From Amylibacter marinus (lineage in GTDB: Bacteria; Pseudomonadota; Alphaproteobacteria; Rhodobacterales; Rhodobacteraceae): a stretch of DNA of 64,000 nt. Positions 9,462 through 19,349 of this stretch are shown one piece after another; positions within the stretch are counted from its first letter, which is position 1; each line of letters begins with the position of its first letter. A model generated the notes under the pieces. That model did not search any database. It saw nothing but the letters and a program-made list of their open reading frames with translations, and was not told the origin of the DNA. The stretch spans positions 744,001 through 808,000 of the forward strand of contig NZ_BSNN01000002.1 in NCBI RefSeq assembly GCF_030160015.1, written 5' to 3'. A program made the position numbers and the translations under genes.

Positions 9462-10511
9462 ATGACCGAACAAGGAAATCGAATTCTATCTGTAAGTTAT
9501 GGAAGCTTCTCAGTTTCCCTCGAAGGGTTCGAAGACCCCTTTGAAATCCTTCGCGATATCACAGAATATTTTAGAGCAGTGCTGGCCGCCGATCCTAGCT
9601 TTGGTACCTTGGCAATTTCAAACGCAGACGCCTTTCTAAAGCAATTGGGAACAGAGGTCATCCAATCGGATGTTGATCTAAGTATGGATGCAGAATCCAT
9701 CACCGTGCGCCCGGTCGCCACGACGGAATTGAAACCCGAGGATGTTCTACGCCCACAAGCACCAGCTCAGATGCGCACAGATGTCGAACACCCTATTACG
9801 GAATTAGAATCTAGTGCCTTGCGTCCCCTGGAATTGGGGCCAGAACTAGAGCAACCCGTTATGGAACCGGCCCAAGCCGAGGCATTTTCTACCCCATCTG
9901 ATGAGAATACTGTAGCAATTACATCACAGCCCACAGCGCCTCTAACCACCGAGATCCAGACCGAGACCGAAGATATGATCAATACCGCAGACCAAGCATT
10001 GGGTCTGCCGTTGATGATCGAAGAGGTTGCCAGCATATCGACCAGCATTGAGCAAGAAGAGACCCTTGCCCATGCCGTGGGCGAGCCTGTGAAATATCGC
10101 ACTGATTTGGTCAAGACCGAAGCACGGTTTCATGATGCGGTTGCCAATCACGACGAGATGGCCTTTGTTGGTAACTCTACTGTTCCCAGTGATGCGCCCA
10201 AGGGCCCGCGCAAGTTCCGCATTATCCGCAATGAGTATACCGCGCCCTTAGAGGCACAGCCAGCCGAGACAGCTGATACAGAGAGTGTAGAGCCCTCAGC
10301 ACCTGAGGTTGGTATTCCTGAGGCCTCTATTGAGGATCAGAAGAGTCTGCGCAGCGCTAACCCTTTTACGCGGTTTTTCGACAAGGGTGAAACAGTGTCC
10401 GTACCTGTACAAGAAGATGATGAACAGGAAGCAGATGACTTTGTAGAGAGCTTTGCAAAGGCCGACGATGTGCGCGCGGCATTTCGCAAACTAAAGGCTG
10501 AAATCGCCTAG
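9462..10511 (+). CDS. Conserved Rhodobacterales protein, long paralogue with SYGSFS/DPFE N-domain
   Basis: A 349-residue protein of unknown function. The N-terminal ~50 residues (SVSYGSFSVSLEGFEDPFE, a helix, DPSFG) repeat the domain of the gene before it. Then come about 250 acidic, Pro/Thr/Glu-rich residues that look disordered, with a short basic KGPRKFRIIRNE motif near residue 245, and a C-terminal helix (DDVRAAFRKLKAEI). No membrane segment or catalytic motif is visible. A well-placed GGAG precedes the ATG; a CtrA box lies upstream and a strong terminator follows. Confidence 0.65.
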   Translation: MTEQGNRILSVSYGSFSVSLEGFEDPFEILRDITEYFRAVLAADPSFGTLAISNADAFLKQLGTEVIQSDVDLSMDAESITVRPVATTELKPEDVLRPQAPAQMRTDVEHPITELESSALRPLELGPELEQPVMEPAQAEAFSTPSDENTVAITSQPTAPLTTEIQTETEDMINTADQALGLPLMIEEVASISTSIEQEETLAHAVGEPVKYRTDLVKTEARFHDAVANHDEMAFVGNSTVPSDAPKGPRKFRIIRNEYTAPLEAQPAETADTESVEPSAPEVGIPEASIEDQKSLRSANPFTRFFDKGETVSVPVQEDDEQEADDFVESFAKADDVRAAFRKLKAEIA

Positions 10512-10530
10512 ATTTCAGCCTTGGTTTTTG
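10496..10530 (+). terminator. Intrinsic terminator after the 349-residue paralogue
   Basis: A perfect 10-bp stem, GGCTGAAATC against GATTTCAGCC with a 5-base loop, is followed by TTGGTTTTTG. The stop codon of the upstream gene lies in the loop. It separates this gene from the convergent DUF2842-purA unit and may also work on the other strand. Confidence 0.85.
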
Positions 10531-10535
10531 TGAAC

Positions 10536-10769
10536 CTATGTCTCTGGATCGACCGGCGCATCGGGGTCAGGCTTTCCCACCCCGCGAAACAGCGATTTAA
10601 ACGGCAAGGCCCAAGCAACCCCCAGCACCAAATACATCACAAACTGTAGGATGAAATGCAGGGGCGGCAGCATTGCGATGATGCCGATGCACAGGATGAT
10701 GTACACAGGCATCCAAATCAGCAACAGGACCAAAGACCAGCGGCGGCGTGCTTTGTAGGACAGCGCCAT
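10536..10769 (-). CDS. DUF2842 small membrane protein
   Basis: A 77-residue protein starting [11 protein letters not shown], with two membrane segments (about 12-32 and 36-56) and a short tail GVGKPDPDAP. This matches the DUF2842 family of alphaproteobacteria, whose function is unknown. Its ATG shares one base with the purA stop (TGATG), so it is translationally coupled to purA, an arrangement seen in many Rhodobacterales. Confidence 0.88.
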   Translation of the reverse strand: MALSYKARRRWSLVLLLIWMPVYIILCIGIIAMLPPLHFILQFVMYLVLGVAWALPFKSLFRGVGKPDPDAPVDPET

Positions 10770-12064
10770 CAGTCTTGGAACGGGTCGGTGACCAAAATCG
10801 TATCATCACGTTCTGGCGAAGTGGAAACAAGGGCCACGGGACAATCGATCAATTCTTCGACACGGCGCACATATTTGATCGCCGCAGCGGGCAGATCGTT
10901 CCATGTACGCGCACCTTCGGTGCTTTCTGACCAACCGGGCATTTCTTCGTAGATCGGCGTACAGCGGGCCTGTTCATCAGCAGCGGTTGGCAGGTAATCC
11001 AACCGTTTGCCATCCAGATCATAGCCCACGCATATTTTTAGGGTTTCGAACCCATCCAGAACATCCAGCTTTGTTAGGCAGATGCCTGTGATTCCAGATG
11101 TGGCGCAGGTTTGGCGCAAAAGTGCGGCATCAAACCAGCCACAGCGGCGCGCGCGCCCGGTGGTGGTGCCAAATTCGTGGCCGCGCTCACCCAACCGTTG
11201 ACCATCTGCGTCGAATAGCTCTGATGGGAAAGGCCCCTCGCCTACACGAGTGGTATAGGCCTTAACTATGCCAAGAACATAATCGATAGCGGTGGGGCCA
11301 AGGCCCACGCCTGTGGCCGATTGGCCGGCAATAACATTCGAGCTGGTGACAAAAGGATAGGTGCCGAAATCAATATCCAACAAGGCACCTTGGGCGCCTT
11401 CGAACAGGATGCGTTTGCCGGCCTTGCGTTTTTCGTTCAGGATTTTCCAAACCGGTGCCGAGAATGGCAGGATTTTCGGAGCGATTTCCATCAATTGTTT
11501 CAACAATACATCGCGGTCAATTTCGTCAAACCCAAGTCCTCGGCGCAGTGGGTTATGGTGCTGTAGCGCACGGTCAATGCGCGCCTCTAGCGTGGCCGTA
11601 TCGGCCAAATCAGCGACACGGATCGAGCGCCGCCCGACCTTATCCTCGTAGGCAGGGCCAATACCGCGCCCTGTGGTGCCGATTTTGGTACCCTTGCTGG
11701 CAGCCTCTTCGCGCAGGCGGTCCAGTTCGCCGTGGAATGGCAGGATCAGCGGCGTGTTTTCCGCAACGATCAGGTTCTCGGGAGAGATATCCACGCCTTG
11801 TTCTTGGATTGTGGCTATTTCATTCAGCAGGTGCCAAGGATCAAGAACCACGCCATTGCCGATAACAGACAATTTCCCGCCACGCACAACACCAGATGGT
11901 AGGGCATGAAGCTTGTAGACCTTGCCATCAATAACCAACGTATGGCCCGCATTATGGCCCCCTTGGAAGCGCGCAACGACATCGGCGCGTTCGGACAACC
12001 AATCCACAATTTTGCCTTTACCTTCGTCACCCCATTGGGCGCCTACAACGACTACATTGGCCAT
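10769..12064 (-). CDS. purA: Adenylosuccinate synthetase
   Basis: It joins IMP and aspartate with GTP to give adenylosuccinate, the first committed step to AMP. The 431-residue protein has the N-terminal [11 protein letters not shown] loop with the catalytic Asp, GHNAGHT with the catalytic His near residue 41, the [13 protein letters not shown] signature around residue 130 and the GTTTGRxRR region. Length and motifs are canonical. It is the first gene of the pair with DUF2842 and is divergent from the sulfatase gene. Confidence 0.97.
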   Translation of the reverse strand: MANVVVVGAQWGDEGKGKIVDWLSERADVVARFQGGHNAGHTLVIDGKVYKLHALPSGVVRGGKLSVIGNGVVLDPWHLLNEIATIQEQGVDISPENLIVAENTPLILPFHGELDRLREEAASKGTKIGTTGRGIGPAYEDKVGRRSIRVADLADTATLEARIDRALQHHNPLRRGLGFDEIDRDVLLKQLMEIAPKILPFSAPVWKILNEKRKAGKRILFEGAQGALLDIDFGTYPFVTSSNVIAGQSATGVGLGPTAIDYVLGIVKAYTTRVGEGPFPSELFDADGQRLGERGHEFGTTTGRARRCGWFDAALLRQTCATSGITGICLTKLDVLDGFETLKICVGYDLDGKRLDYLPTAADEQARCTPIYEEMPGWSESTEGARTWNDLPAAAIKYVRRVEELIDCPVALVSTSPERDDTILVTDPFQD

Positions 12065-12220
12065 GTGCTTCTCTTTCGCATATTAGATTTCCGCCGTTCT
12101 CTATAAACAATGGTGCAGGTCTGTGAAACAGCGAATTTATACGAATGTGCACAGTGGGCAGTGTTTTTTGAACGGAAAGGTACCTGCCCTGCGTATAAGA
12201 GTAGAGAACAGGAGAGTTTC

Positions 12221-13504
12221 ATGAAAAGAATCGCCACCCTAACATTGATCACCGCCTTGATTGCCGTGCAAGTCGGTACCGCCAACGCCAACCCCAATAT
12301 TTTATTAGTGATCGCGGATGACATGGGGCGCGAGGTATCCCCCTGTTATGATTTAGGTTCGGACAAGCCGGCAATGCCTACGCTAGAGCATCTATGCGCA
12401 ACTGGGATGGTGCTTGAAAATGCATATGTGGCCCCCACATGCTCACCAACCCGCGCCAGTATCATCACCGGAAAATACGGGTTTCGTACCGGTGTCGGAT
12501 CAGTGATCAAGGGATCTGCGAAAGGATTATCCAGCCATGAGACCAGCCTGTTCGATCTGTTCAGCGCGCAGGCCCCCACCTATGCCACGGCGGTGATCGG
12601 CAAATGGCATCTGGCAAAATCAGACAGTAATCATCCAGCCAAGCTGGGGGTGGAAAATTATTATGGGCTAATATCAGGCGGATTGGGCGACTACTACAAC
12701 TGGACTGCCGTGGAAAACGGCAAACGTGTTAAGGTGCGCGACTATTCCACCAGCCACCTGACAGACCGAGCAATCGAATTCATAGGCGCGCAAAACAGCC
12801 CTTGGTTTCTGTGGCTGGCCTATAATGCGCCCCACACGCCTTTTCATGTACCACCTGCGGATTTACACAGCCAAGGTACACTAAATCCAGATGCCAAGAT
12901 CACCCCCAGAAATGCACGCCCCTACTATTTGGCCGCGCTAGAGGCACTGGATCACGAACTGGGCCGCTTGCTAGGTGGCCTAGATGCCAAAACACGCGCA
13001 AACACAGTGATTATATTTATGGGTGACAATGGATCACCTGGGAAAATTTCGCGCCGGTTTTATGCAAGCCGTGGTGCAAAAGGCGGTATTTTCGAGGGCG
13101 GAACCCATGTGCCTATGGTATTTTCTGGCCCGAGGGTCATGCAGGGCCGCAGTGAAGCTCTGGTTAATTCTACCGATTTATTTAGCACCATTGCCGCGCT
13201 AGCAGGCATTCAGGCCCATGCGCCCGATAGCATCAGCATGATCCCACTGTTACAAGGGCGCCCCAATGGTCGAGACTATGCCTATGTCGAGCATTTTGGC
13301 CCCACAGTTTCCCGTGCCAACGCGGGGTGGGCGATCCGAGATCAGCGCTACAAATTGGTAGAACTGGAGGATCATGCACCTATGTTATTTGATCTCAAAC
13401 ATGATCCCAAAGAGCATATTGATCTATTGTCGGGCGCCGCAGATGCGCGCGCTTTGGCCGCCAAGGCAAATCTTTTGCAGGCATATGCCCGCTTAGGCAA
13501 ATAA
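12221..13504 (+). CDS. Exported Cys-type sulfatase (arylsulfatase family)
   Basis: A 427-residue sulfatase hydrolysing a sulfate ester of unknown substrate. Residues 1-24 are a signal peptide (MKRIATLTLI, ending in ANA). Metal-binding Asp33-Asp34 (IADDMG) and the formylglycine motif Cys74-Ser-Pro-Thr-Arg (CSPTR) are present, as is MGDNGSP near residue 268 with further metal ligands. Cys74 would need maturation to formylglycine by a sulfatase-modifying enzyme, which is not in this window. The start at 12221 is preceded by AGGAGAG; the frame is open upstream to 12110. A weak promoter-like pair (TTGAAC and GTATAA) lies at about 12170-12200. No sulfated-polysaccharide cluster surrounds it. Confidence 0.85.
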   Translation: MKRIATLTLITALIAVQVGTANANPNILLVIADDMGREVSPCYDLGSDKPAMPTLEHLCATGMVLENAYVAPTCSPTRASIITGKYGFRTGVGSVIKGSAKGLSSHETSLFDLFSAQAPTYATAVIGKWHLAKSDSNHPAKLGVENYYGLISGGLGDYYNWTAVENGKRVKVRDYSTSHLTDRAIEFIGAQNSPWFLWLAYNAPHTPFHVPPADLHSQGTLNPDAKITPRNARPYYLAALEALDHELGRLLGGLDAKTRANTVIIFMGDNGSPGKISRRFYASRGAKGGIFEGGTHVPMVFSGPRVMQGRSEALVNSTDLFSTIAALAGIQAHAPDSISMIPLLQGRPNGRDYAYVEHFGPTVSRANAGWAIRDQRYKLVELEDHAPMLFDLKHDPKEHIDLLSGAADARALAAKANLLQAYARLGK

Positions 13505-13571
13505 CCCATCGACACACCCTCTGGTTTCGCTTAGAAAGCCGCAAGTTAATTCGCAGATAAAGGCGCCCGTA

Positions 13572-13931
13572 ATGCAAACCGTTGTTCTAGTTCTATTGTT
13601 GATCTTTGCCGTTGGCTTGATCGGTATCGTATTGTTGCAACGCTCTGAGGGCGGTGGACTGGGTATTGGCGGCGGTGGCGGCGGTGGTATGGGCGGACGC
13701 CCAAAGCCAAGCCCCTTAGCGCGGGTTACATGGTTTTTGGCCATTGGATTTTTCGCATCCTCGATCGCATTGACCATCATTTCGGCCCAAGACAGCCGCG
13801 GACGTTCTGTTTTGGATGGGGTAGACGTAGAAAACGGTGCCGCCGAGGGCTTGAACGCGGATAGTCTGGGCGACAATCTATTGCCCCCCAGCACCTCTGA
13901 TGAACCAGCACTACCACCCAAAGCCGAATAA
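13572..13931 (+). CDS. secG: SecG, preprotein translocase subunit
   Basis: A small subunit of the SecYEG channel. It has two membrane segments (about residues 3-20 and 54-72) separated by the typical LLQRSEGGGLG motif and a Gly-rich loop with seven consecutive glycines. The acidic, Pro-rich tail after residue 75 is variable in the family. It precedes pyrG by 201 bases, a linkage common in Rhodobacterales. Confidence 0.92.
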   Translation: MQTVVLVLLLIFAVGLIGIVLLQRSEGGGLGIGGGGGGGMGGRPKPSPLARVTWFLAIGFFASSIALTIISAQDSRGRSVLDGVDVENGAAEGLNADSLGDNLLPPSTSDEPALPPKAE

Positions 13932-14036
13932 TATTTACGCGCCCTTATTGGCCACTCTGCTGTGGTTAAGATGGGCGAAAATCGGGAATATCTGGTCATT
14001 TTCAGCACGAGAACCACAAGATAAAGGGGAAAACCC

Positions 14037-14065
14037 TTGCTTGAATCTTGCGAATCTCGTATGAC
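14037..14065 (+). promoter_or_regulatory. Candidate sigma-70-type promoter for pyrG
   Basis: TTGCTT and TATGAC are 17 bases apart in the secG-pyrG interval and would start transcription about 60 bases before pyrG. Both hexamers match the consensus only partly. A G-rich hairpin-like element (GGGGG, TTTTTAG, CCCC) lies downstream at about 14081-14098 and has no clear T tail. Confidence 0.35.
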
Positions 14066-14132
14066 TTAAATCCCGTGTACTGGGGGTTTTTAGCCCCTAA
14101 AAAATAACAATAATAATCACGGGGGCCAAAGC

Positions 14133-15782
14133 GTGGCACGATATATTTTCATTACCGGTGGCGTTGTATCTTCGCTGGGCAAGGGTCTGGCCTCGGCGGC
14201 ATTGGGTGCATTGTTACAGGCACGCGGATACTCGGTACGGCTGCGCAAACTTGATCCCTATTTAAACGTTGATCCCGGTACCATGTCCCCCTTTGAACAT
14301 GGCGAGGTGTTTGTTACCGATGATGGCGCGGAAACCGATCTGGATTTGGGCCATTACGAGCGCTTTACCGGTGTTGCGGCACGCCAGACCGACAGTATTT
14401 CATCAGGCCGCGTCTATACCACCGTGCTGGAAAAAGAGCGCCGCGGCGATTATCTGGGGAAAACCATCCAAGTAATCCCTCATGTGACCAATGAAATAAA
14501 GGATTTCATTGAAATCGGTGATGACGAGGTCGATTTCATGCTCTGCGAAATTGGCGGTACCGTAGGCGATATCGAGGGGTTGCCGTTTTTCGAATCTATC
14601 CGTCAGTTTTCACAGGATCGCCCGCGCGGCGAATGTATTTTCATGCATCTAACCCTGCTGCCCTATCTGGGTGCATCGGGTGAATTGAAAACCAAGCCAA
14701 CACAGCACTCGGTGAAAGAGCTGCGCTCTATCGGCATTGCGCCAGATATTTTGGTCTGTCGTTCGGAACAGGACATCCCAGAGAAAGAAAAGGCCAAGTT
14801 GGCGTTGTTTTGCAATGTACGCCCAGATGCTGTTATTCCAGCCTACGATCTGGATACGATTTACGATGCACCGCTGGCCTATCACAAGGCCGGGATGGAT
14901 CGCGCGGTGCTTGCGGCCTTTGGGCTAAGTGACAGCGCCCCTGCCCCTGATCTATCTGTATGGGAGGATGTATCCGATCGCATGCACAATCCCGATGGCG
15001 AAGTGAAGGTGGCGGTTGTGGGCAAATACACCCAGCTGGAAGATGCCTATAAATCGATTTCAGAGGCCCTAACCCATGGCGGTATGTTCAACCGAGTGAA
15101 GGTGAAACTGGAATGGATCGATGCCGAGGTCTTTGACACGGCCGATAATGTGGCCGAAAAATTGTCCGGATTCCATGCGATTTTGGTACCCGGTGGATTT
15201 GGTGAGCGCGGCACAGAAGGCAAGATCAAGGCCGCCCAATACGCCCGCGAAAACAAAATTCCCTATCTAGGGATCTGCTTGGGCATGCAGATGGCCGTAA
15301 TCGAGGCGGCGCGTAATCTGGCCAAGATCGACAATGCAGGATCCGAAGAGTTTGACCACGAAGCGGGCGACAAGCGCTTTGAACCTGTGGTTTACCACCT
15401 GAAAGAATGGGTCGAGGGTAATCGGACGATCGAGCGGGCCGTGAATGATGACAAGGGCGGAACCATGCGTCTGGGCGCATATAACGCCACATTAAACAAG
15501 GATTCAAAGGTGGCCGAGGTATACGGTGGCACCTCTATTTCCGAGCGTCATCGCCACCGCTATGAGGTGGATATCAAATACCGCAAACAGTTAGAAGATT
15601 GCGGTTTGACCTTTTCTGGCATGTCACCTGATGGCAAGTTGCCCGAGATTGTCGAGGTAGCTGATCACCCGTGGTACATCGGCGTACAGTATCACCCCGA
15701 GCTGAAATCAAAACCCTTTGAGCCACATCCGTTGTTTCGTGATTTTGTACGTGCAGCGGTCGAGCAGAGCCGCCTAGTTTAG
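14133..15782 (+). CDS. pyrG: CTP synthase
   Basis: It aminates UTP to CTP using glutamine and ATP. The N-terminal synthase domain starts [15 protein letters not shown] with the Walker-type loop, and carries [12 protein letters not shown]-like residues around 140. The C-terminal class I amidotransferase domain has its nucleophile Cys in GICLGMQ (near residue 380) and the His-Glu pair in QYHPE near 520. The 549-residue length is normal. The start is GTG at 14133, the codon that gives the canonical [11 protein letters not shown]-terminus. The 3' end overlaps the convergent glycosyltransferase gene by 9 bases. Confidence 0.97.
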   Translation: MARYIFITGGVVSSLGKGLASAALGALLQARGYSVRLRKLDPYLNVDPGTMSPFEHGEVFVTDDGAETDLDLGHYERFTGVAARQTDSISSGRVYTTVLEKERRGDYLGKTIQVIPHVTNEIKDFIEIGDDEVDFMLCEIGGTVGDIEGLPFFESIRQFSQDRPRGECIFMHLTLLPYLGASGELKTKPTQHSVKELRSIGIAPDILVCRSEQDIPEKEKAKLALFCNVRPDAVIPAYDLDTIYDAPLAYHKAGMDRAVLAAFGLSDSAPAPDLSVWEDVSDRMHNPDGEVKVAVVGKYTQLEDAYKSISEALTHGGMFNRVKVKLEWIDAEVFDTADNVAEKLSGFHAILVPGGFGERGTEGKIKAAQYARENKIPYLGICLGMQMAVIEAARNLAKIDNAGSEEFDHEAGDKRFEPVVYHLKEWVEGNRTIERAVNDDKGGTMRLGAYNATLNKDSKVAEVYGGTSISERHRHRYEVDIKYRKQLEDCGLTFSGMSPDGKLPEIVEVADHPWYIGVQYHPELKSKPFEPHPLFRDFVRAAVEQSRLV

Positions 15783-16805
15783 GGGCGTCTCCGGCTCTGA
15801 GAAATCAAAGCCCATCTGCTGATAGACCTTTAAAATGCGCCGCCGCGTTTCAACGGCGCGGCGCGGCATAAACAAATTCTTGCGCAAGAACCAAAACGCA
15901 TAGCGATCGTATTCGCTGGTTATAACCGGCTGTGCCAGCGCGCTTGCAAGCGCATCTGTCGTTTTGCAGGTGGTAGCGATGTGGTGAAAATCTGTCTCGC
16001 CGCACAGGATCGCTGGCGTGTGATGCAAATAGCCCTCAAATCCAGTGGCCGAACTTTGGGATAGCGTGAGGGCTGCATTTTCCATCAGGTCGTGGATGCT
16101 GGCATCTGTCACCCATATTTGGTTTTCTGGCGCATGATAACGGCGTAGATCGGCCATCTCTTCGCTGGTTTGATTGGGGTGGGGTTTTATATAGATCGCG
16201 CGCCCTGCACGATTCTCTATCGCTGTGTCGATCATTTCCTGCGCGCTTAGGAAATGTTTGTGATAGCGCGGGGGATTAAAATCCTGTGCGAATATTGTGA
16301 TACTATCTGGGATGATCACAGAAGGCCGCCGCGCGGCCTGTGCGAATTTAGTTTGATTATTTGCAATGGTACGGCTGCGGATCAAATCCATAAACTCGGT
16401 GGCATTTTGATCATTGATCGTAAATGCATTAAATTTCTTGTCGCGGATCGATGAATTGTTGCGCGTGGCGTTGCGATCAAAATACCAAAAGCCACGTATA
16501 TATCCAGGCACAGTGTTTATAACATTTGGCGCGCTGCGCGGCGTATCAAGCATGCACAAATGTAGATGGCGTGGATCAAGGATCATGTCATCGATCCATT
16601 GCCCTGCCTTAAGTAAAACGGGGCGATGCCCATTGGCCTGGGCGATTTCTACCGCCATATTGATCATCGGCAATTTGCCCGCCTGAAACGACCGCGCCAA
16701 TTTTTCAGGCGCATGAATGAACAGGCATGTGTCTGCTGAAAGAAGGAGCGCCAAATTTTCCAAAGACGGGGTTAGCAATTGCAAGTGCGACACAGCATAT
16801 TCCAC
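15774..16805 (-). CDS. Capsule-synthesis-type glycosyltransferase-like protein
   Basis: About 343 residues, without membrane segments. The second half resembles capsular polysaccharide transferases of the KpsC/KpsS type: IYIKPHPN, then [20 protein letters not shown] followed by [18 protein letters not shown], the nucleotide-sugar binding pattern of that fold. Substrate unknown. The start is uncertain: the frame has no early ATG; candidates are GTG 16805, GTG 16793 (with GGA upstream) and TTG 16868. Nearby genes are not a capsule cluster, so it may act on another surface glycan. Confidence 0.6.
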   Translation of the reverse strand: MEYAVSHLQLLTPSLENLALLLSADTCLFIHAPEKLARSFQAGKLPMINMAVEIAQANGHRPVLLKAGQWIDDMILDPRHLHLCMLDTPRSAPNVINTVPGYIRGFWYFDRNATRNNSSIRDKKFNAFTINDQNATEFMDLIRSRTIANNQTKFAQAARRPSVIIPDSITIFAQDFNPPRYHKHFLSAQEMIDTAIENRAGRAIYIKPHPNQTSEEMADLRRYHAPENQIWVTDASIHDLMENAALTLSQSSATGFEGYLHHTPAILCGETDFHHIATTCKTTDALASALAQPVITSEYDRYAFWFLRKNLFMPRRAVETRRRILKVYQQMGFDFSEPETPLN

Positions 16806-16895
16806 AAATCCAGTTACCCAAGTATCGCAAAGTTTTGTGATGAGAAACAGCCCAAATTGCCTTGCCAAATTTTGGGCATTTTTCTAAAGTTCACT

Positions 16896-17342
16896 ATGCT
16901 CAAAGATATCCTAAATGCGTTTCAATCGCCCCGCCCGACAAAATTGAACACAGATGATGTACGTGTGGCATTGGGGGCGCTATTGGTGCGGGTGGCGCGC
17001 GCCGATGGTGAATATGCGCAGGTAGAAAAACAGACAATCTTACGGGTATTGGCTCGCCGCTTTGACCTTGGGGCGGATGATGCGCAAGCGCTGTGCACAG
17101 AGGCCGAAGATTTGGAAAGCCAGGCCCCCGATACCGTGCGCTTCACCCGCGTGGTCAAAGAAGGCGTAGCCTATGAGGACCGAGCCAGCATTGTTGAAGT
17201 CCTGTGGGAAATAGCCTTGGCGGACGGTGCACGCGACAATGAAGAGAGCAATTTTCTGCGTTTAACCTCGGATTTATTGGGGGTAACGGATCGTGACAGC
17301 GCCTTTGCCCGCCAACGTGTAATCACCCGTCAGGCCGACTAA
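16896..17342 (+). CDS. TerB-like (tellurite resistance family) helical protein
   Basis: A 148-residue protein with the TerB-type all-helical fold. It shows two repeats of an acidic motif, RADGEYAQVEKQTI near residue 40 and LADGARDNEESNFL near residue 110, which in TerB bind metal. No other ter genes are near, so a role in tellurite resistance is not implied. The ATG at 16896 gives MLKDILNAF; the frame is open further upstream but would overlap the divergent glycosyltransferase start. Confidence 0.72.
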   Translation: MLKDILNAFQSPRPTKLNTDDVRVALGALLVRVARADGEYAQVEKQTILRVLARRFDLGADDAQALCTEAEDLESQAPDTVRFTRVVKEGVAYEDRASIVEVLWEIALADGARDNEESNFLRLTSDLLGVTDRDSAFARQRVITRQAD

Positions 17343-17421
17343 TTTCTGCGAAAATGTCGGGAATGGGCTTGCACCATTTGGGTGTGCAAGTAATTTGATC
17401 AAAAGCTACTCGGGTGAGCAT

Positions 17422-18105
17422 ATGAAAATTGGTATTTTACAAACAGGGCTTGGGCCTGATGTTTTGGTTGATGAGTTCGGCGATTATCCGGATATGTTTC
17501 AGGTGTTTTTAGCTGGGCGGGGGTTCACCTTTGAAACCTATCGCGTGCTAGAGGGACAATTCCCCGATAGTATCGAGGCCTGTGATGGCTGGCTGATCAC
17601 CGGTTCAAAGTTTGGCGCCTATGAAGATCACGCATGGATACCGCCGTTGGAAGATTTTATTCGGGATGTATTCACCCAGAAACACCCCATAGTCGGTGTG
17701 TGTTTTGGCCACCAAATCATTGCACAGGCTCTTGGTGGGCAGGTGGAGAAATTCAAGGGTGGCTGGAAAGTTGGCCGCCAATCGTATAGTACAGGTGACG
17801 ATCAGCTGACTTTGAATGCCTATCATCAGGATCAGGTGATTACCCCACCCCCAAGCGCCACCCGTATATTGGGCAACGAACATTGTAAAAACGCAGTGAT
17901 TTACTATGGCGACACGGCTCTTACGGTTCAGCCTCACCCCGAATTTAGCTCTGATTTTGTAAAAGCGTTGATTGATGCGCGTGGGATCGGGGTGATTGCG
18001 CCCGAGATTCTGCAATCGGCTCGTGATGGCCTGCTACCAGATGTCGATGCGCAGAAAGTGGCCGACATGTTCGAGGCGGTACTGAAGGGGCGTAAAAATA
18101 GCTAG
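17422..18105 (+). CDS. Class I glutamine amidotransferase-like protein
   Basis: A 227-residue stand-alone amidotransferase domain. The nucleophile is in GVCFGHQ (about residue 93) and the His-Glu pair in QPHPEF (about residue 174). It resembles the GMP synthase amidotransferase domain and related gamma-glutamyl peptide hydrolases; no synthetase partner is adjacent, so hydrolysis of a gamma-glutamyl compound is possible. I start at ATG 17422 (MKIGILQTG), preceded by GGTGAG; the frame opens at 17395. Confidence 0.78.
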   Translation: MKIGILQTGLGPDVLVDEFGDYPDMFQVFLAGRGFTFETYRVLEGQFPDSIEACDGWLITGSKFGAYEDHAWIPPLEDFIRDVFTQKHPIVGVCFGHQIIAQALGGQVEKFKGGWKVGRQSYSTGDDQLTLNAYHQDQVITPPPSATRILGNEHCKNAVIYYGDTALTVQPHPEFSSDFVKALIDARGIGVIAPEILQSARDGLLPDVDAQKVADMFEAVLKGRKNS

Positions 18106-18170
18106 GCAGGTCAGTTCACGTCTGTTAGATATTTCGAAAGTTAGTTTCGGAAATTCTGAAAGAAGAGACC

Positions 18171-19349
18171 ATGACACTAGATTTACACACCGCAGAACCA
18201 ATCCCAGAGGCCGCCCGCGCAGAGCTAGAGCGTGTGTTACAAAGCGGCGATTTATTCCGCTATCACGCGAAATCTGATGCACCAGTAACAGTGCTCGAAC
18301 AAGAATTTGCCGCCCTTTTGGGCAAGCGTTTTGCTTTGGCGGTCAGTTCTTGCTCTGCAGCGCTGTTTCTTACGCTGCGTGCTTTGGATCTGCCCAAAGG
18401 GGCTAAGGTTTTGATCCCTGGGTTTACCTTTGCCGCCGTTCCGTCCGCGGTGGTACATGCAGACTGTGTGCCGGTTTTGGTAGAGGTTGGTGAGAACTAT
18501 CGCATGGATATGGTCGATTTCGAGGCCAAGCTGACAGATGACATTGGTGCGGTTATTGTCTCGCATATGCGCGGGCATACCTCTGATATGGATGTGATCG
18601 AGCGTCTGTGTAATGCCAAGAACATCCCCATTGTAGAAGATGCGGCGCATTCGCTGGGCACGCTGTGGAATGGGCGCAAAATCGGCGCAATTGGTGCCGT
18701 TGGGTGCTTTAGCTTTCAGTCCTACAAGCTGGTGAATGGTGGCGAGGGTGGTATTTTGGTAACCGACGACGAGGATATCATTGCCCGCGCGGTCATCATG
18801 TCTGGTGCCTATGAAAACAATTGGCAAAAACACGATTGCGGGGCCGATACATTTGGCAAATATCAAAATATGTTGCCGCTGTATAACACTCGCCTGTCTA
18901 ATCTATCGGCGGTGGTTATTCGCCCGCAACTGGATGAATTGGCGCGCCGTGTTCATGATGGCCTGCGCAATCACGACCATTTGGCACATATGCTGAATGC
19001 CAGTGATTTCATCGATGTGCCCCCTGCCCTAGAACCAGAGACCCGCGCACCGGATTCGATCCAGTTTAATCTCACCGGATTTAGCGATACACAGGCCGAG
19101 GCATTTATGGCCGCCTGCAAATCGGCCGGTTTGGGACTATCTATTTTCGGATTGCATACTGAAAACGCTCGTGTTTTCTGGAATTGGAAGTTCCTCGATG
19201 ACATTCCCGCTCTGCCTAAAACCCGTGCGATGCTGATGCGGGCCTGTGATGTACGCCTTCCTGCACGCCTAAGCTTGGAACAGGTGGAACTGATCGGCAA
19301 GATCATCCTTGATGCTGTTGCCCATAGCCGCCAAGAGGCCGCGGCCTAG
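18171..19349 (+). CDS. DegT/DnrJ/EryC1/StrS-family aminotransferase
   Basis: A PLP-dependent enzyme of the family that usually aminates nucleotide-linked keto-sugars. In 392 residues one sees the cofactor-binding region SSCSAALFLTLRAL near 60, PGFTFAAVPSAV, the VEDAAHSLG motif near 156, and the Schiff-base Lys186 in SFQSYKLVNGGEGG. Substrate unknown. No sugar nucleotide genes flank it. Its stop overlaps that of the convergent LysR gene by 4 bases. Confidence 0.82.
   Translation: MTLDLHTAEPIPEAARAELERVLQSGDLFRYHAKSDAPVTVLEQEFAALLGKRFALAVSSCSAALFLTLRALDLPKGAKVLIPGFTFAAVPSAVVHADCVPVLVEVGENYRMDMVDFEAKLTDDIGAVIVSHMRGHTSDMDVIERLCNAKNIPIVEDAAHSLGTLWNGRKIGAIGAVGCFSFQSYKLVNGGEGGILVTDDEDIIARAVIMSGAYENNWQKHDCGADTFGKYQNMLPLYNTRLSNLSAVVIRPQLDELARRVHDGLRNHDHLAHMLNASDFIDVPPALEPETRAPDSIQFNLTGFSDTQAEAFMAACKSAGLGLSIFGLHTENARVFWNWKFLDDIPALPKTRAMLMRACDVRLPARLSLEQVELIGKIILDAVAHSRQEAAA

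Noticed and set aside
16896-17342. TerB-like gene as evidence for a tellurite resistance operon
   Set aside because: No other ter gene is nearby, and the other TerB-like domain in the window is part of a J-domain protein.
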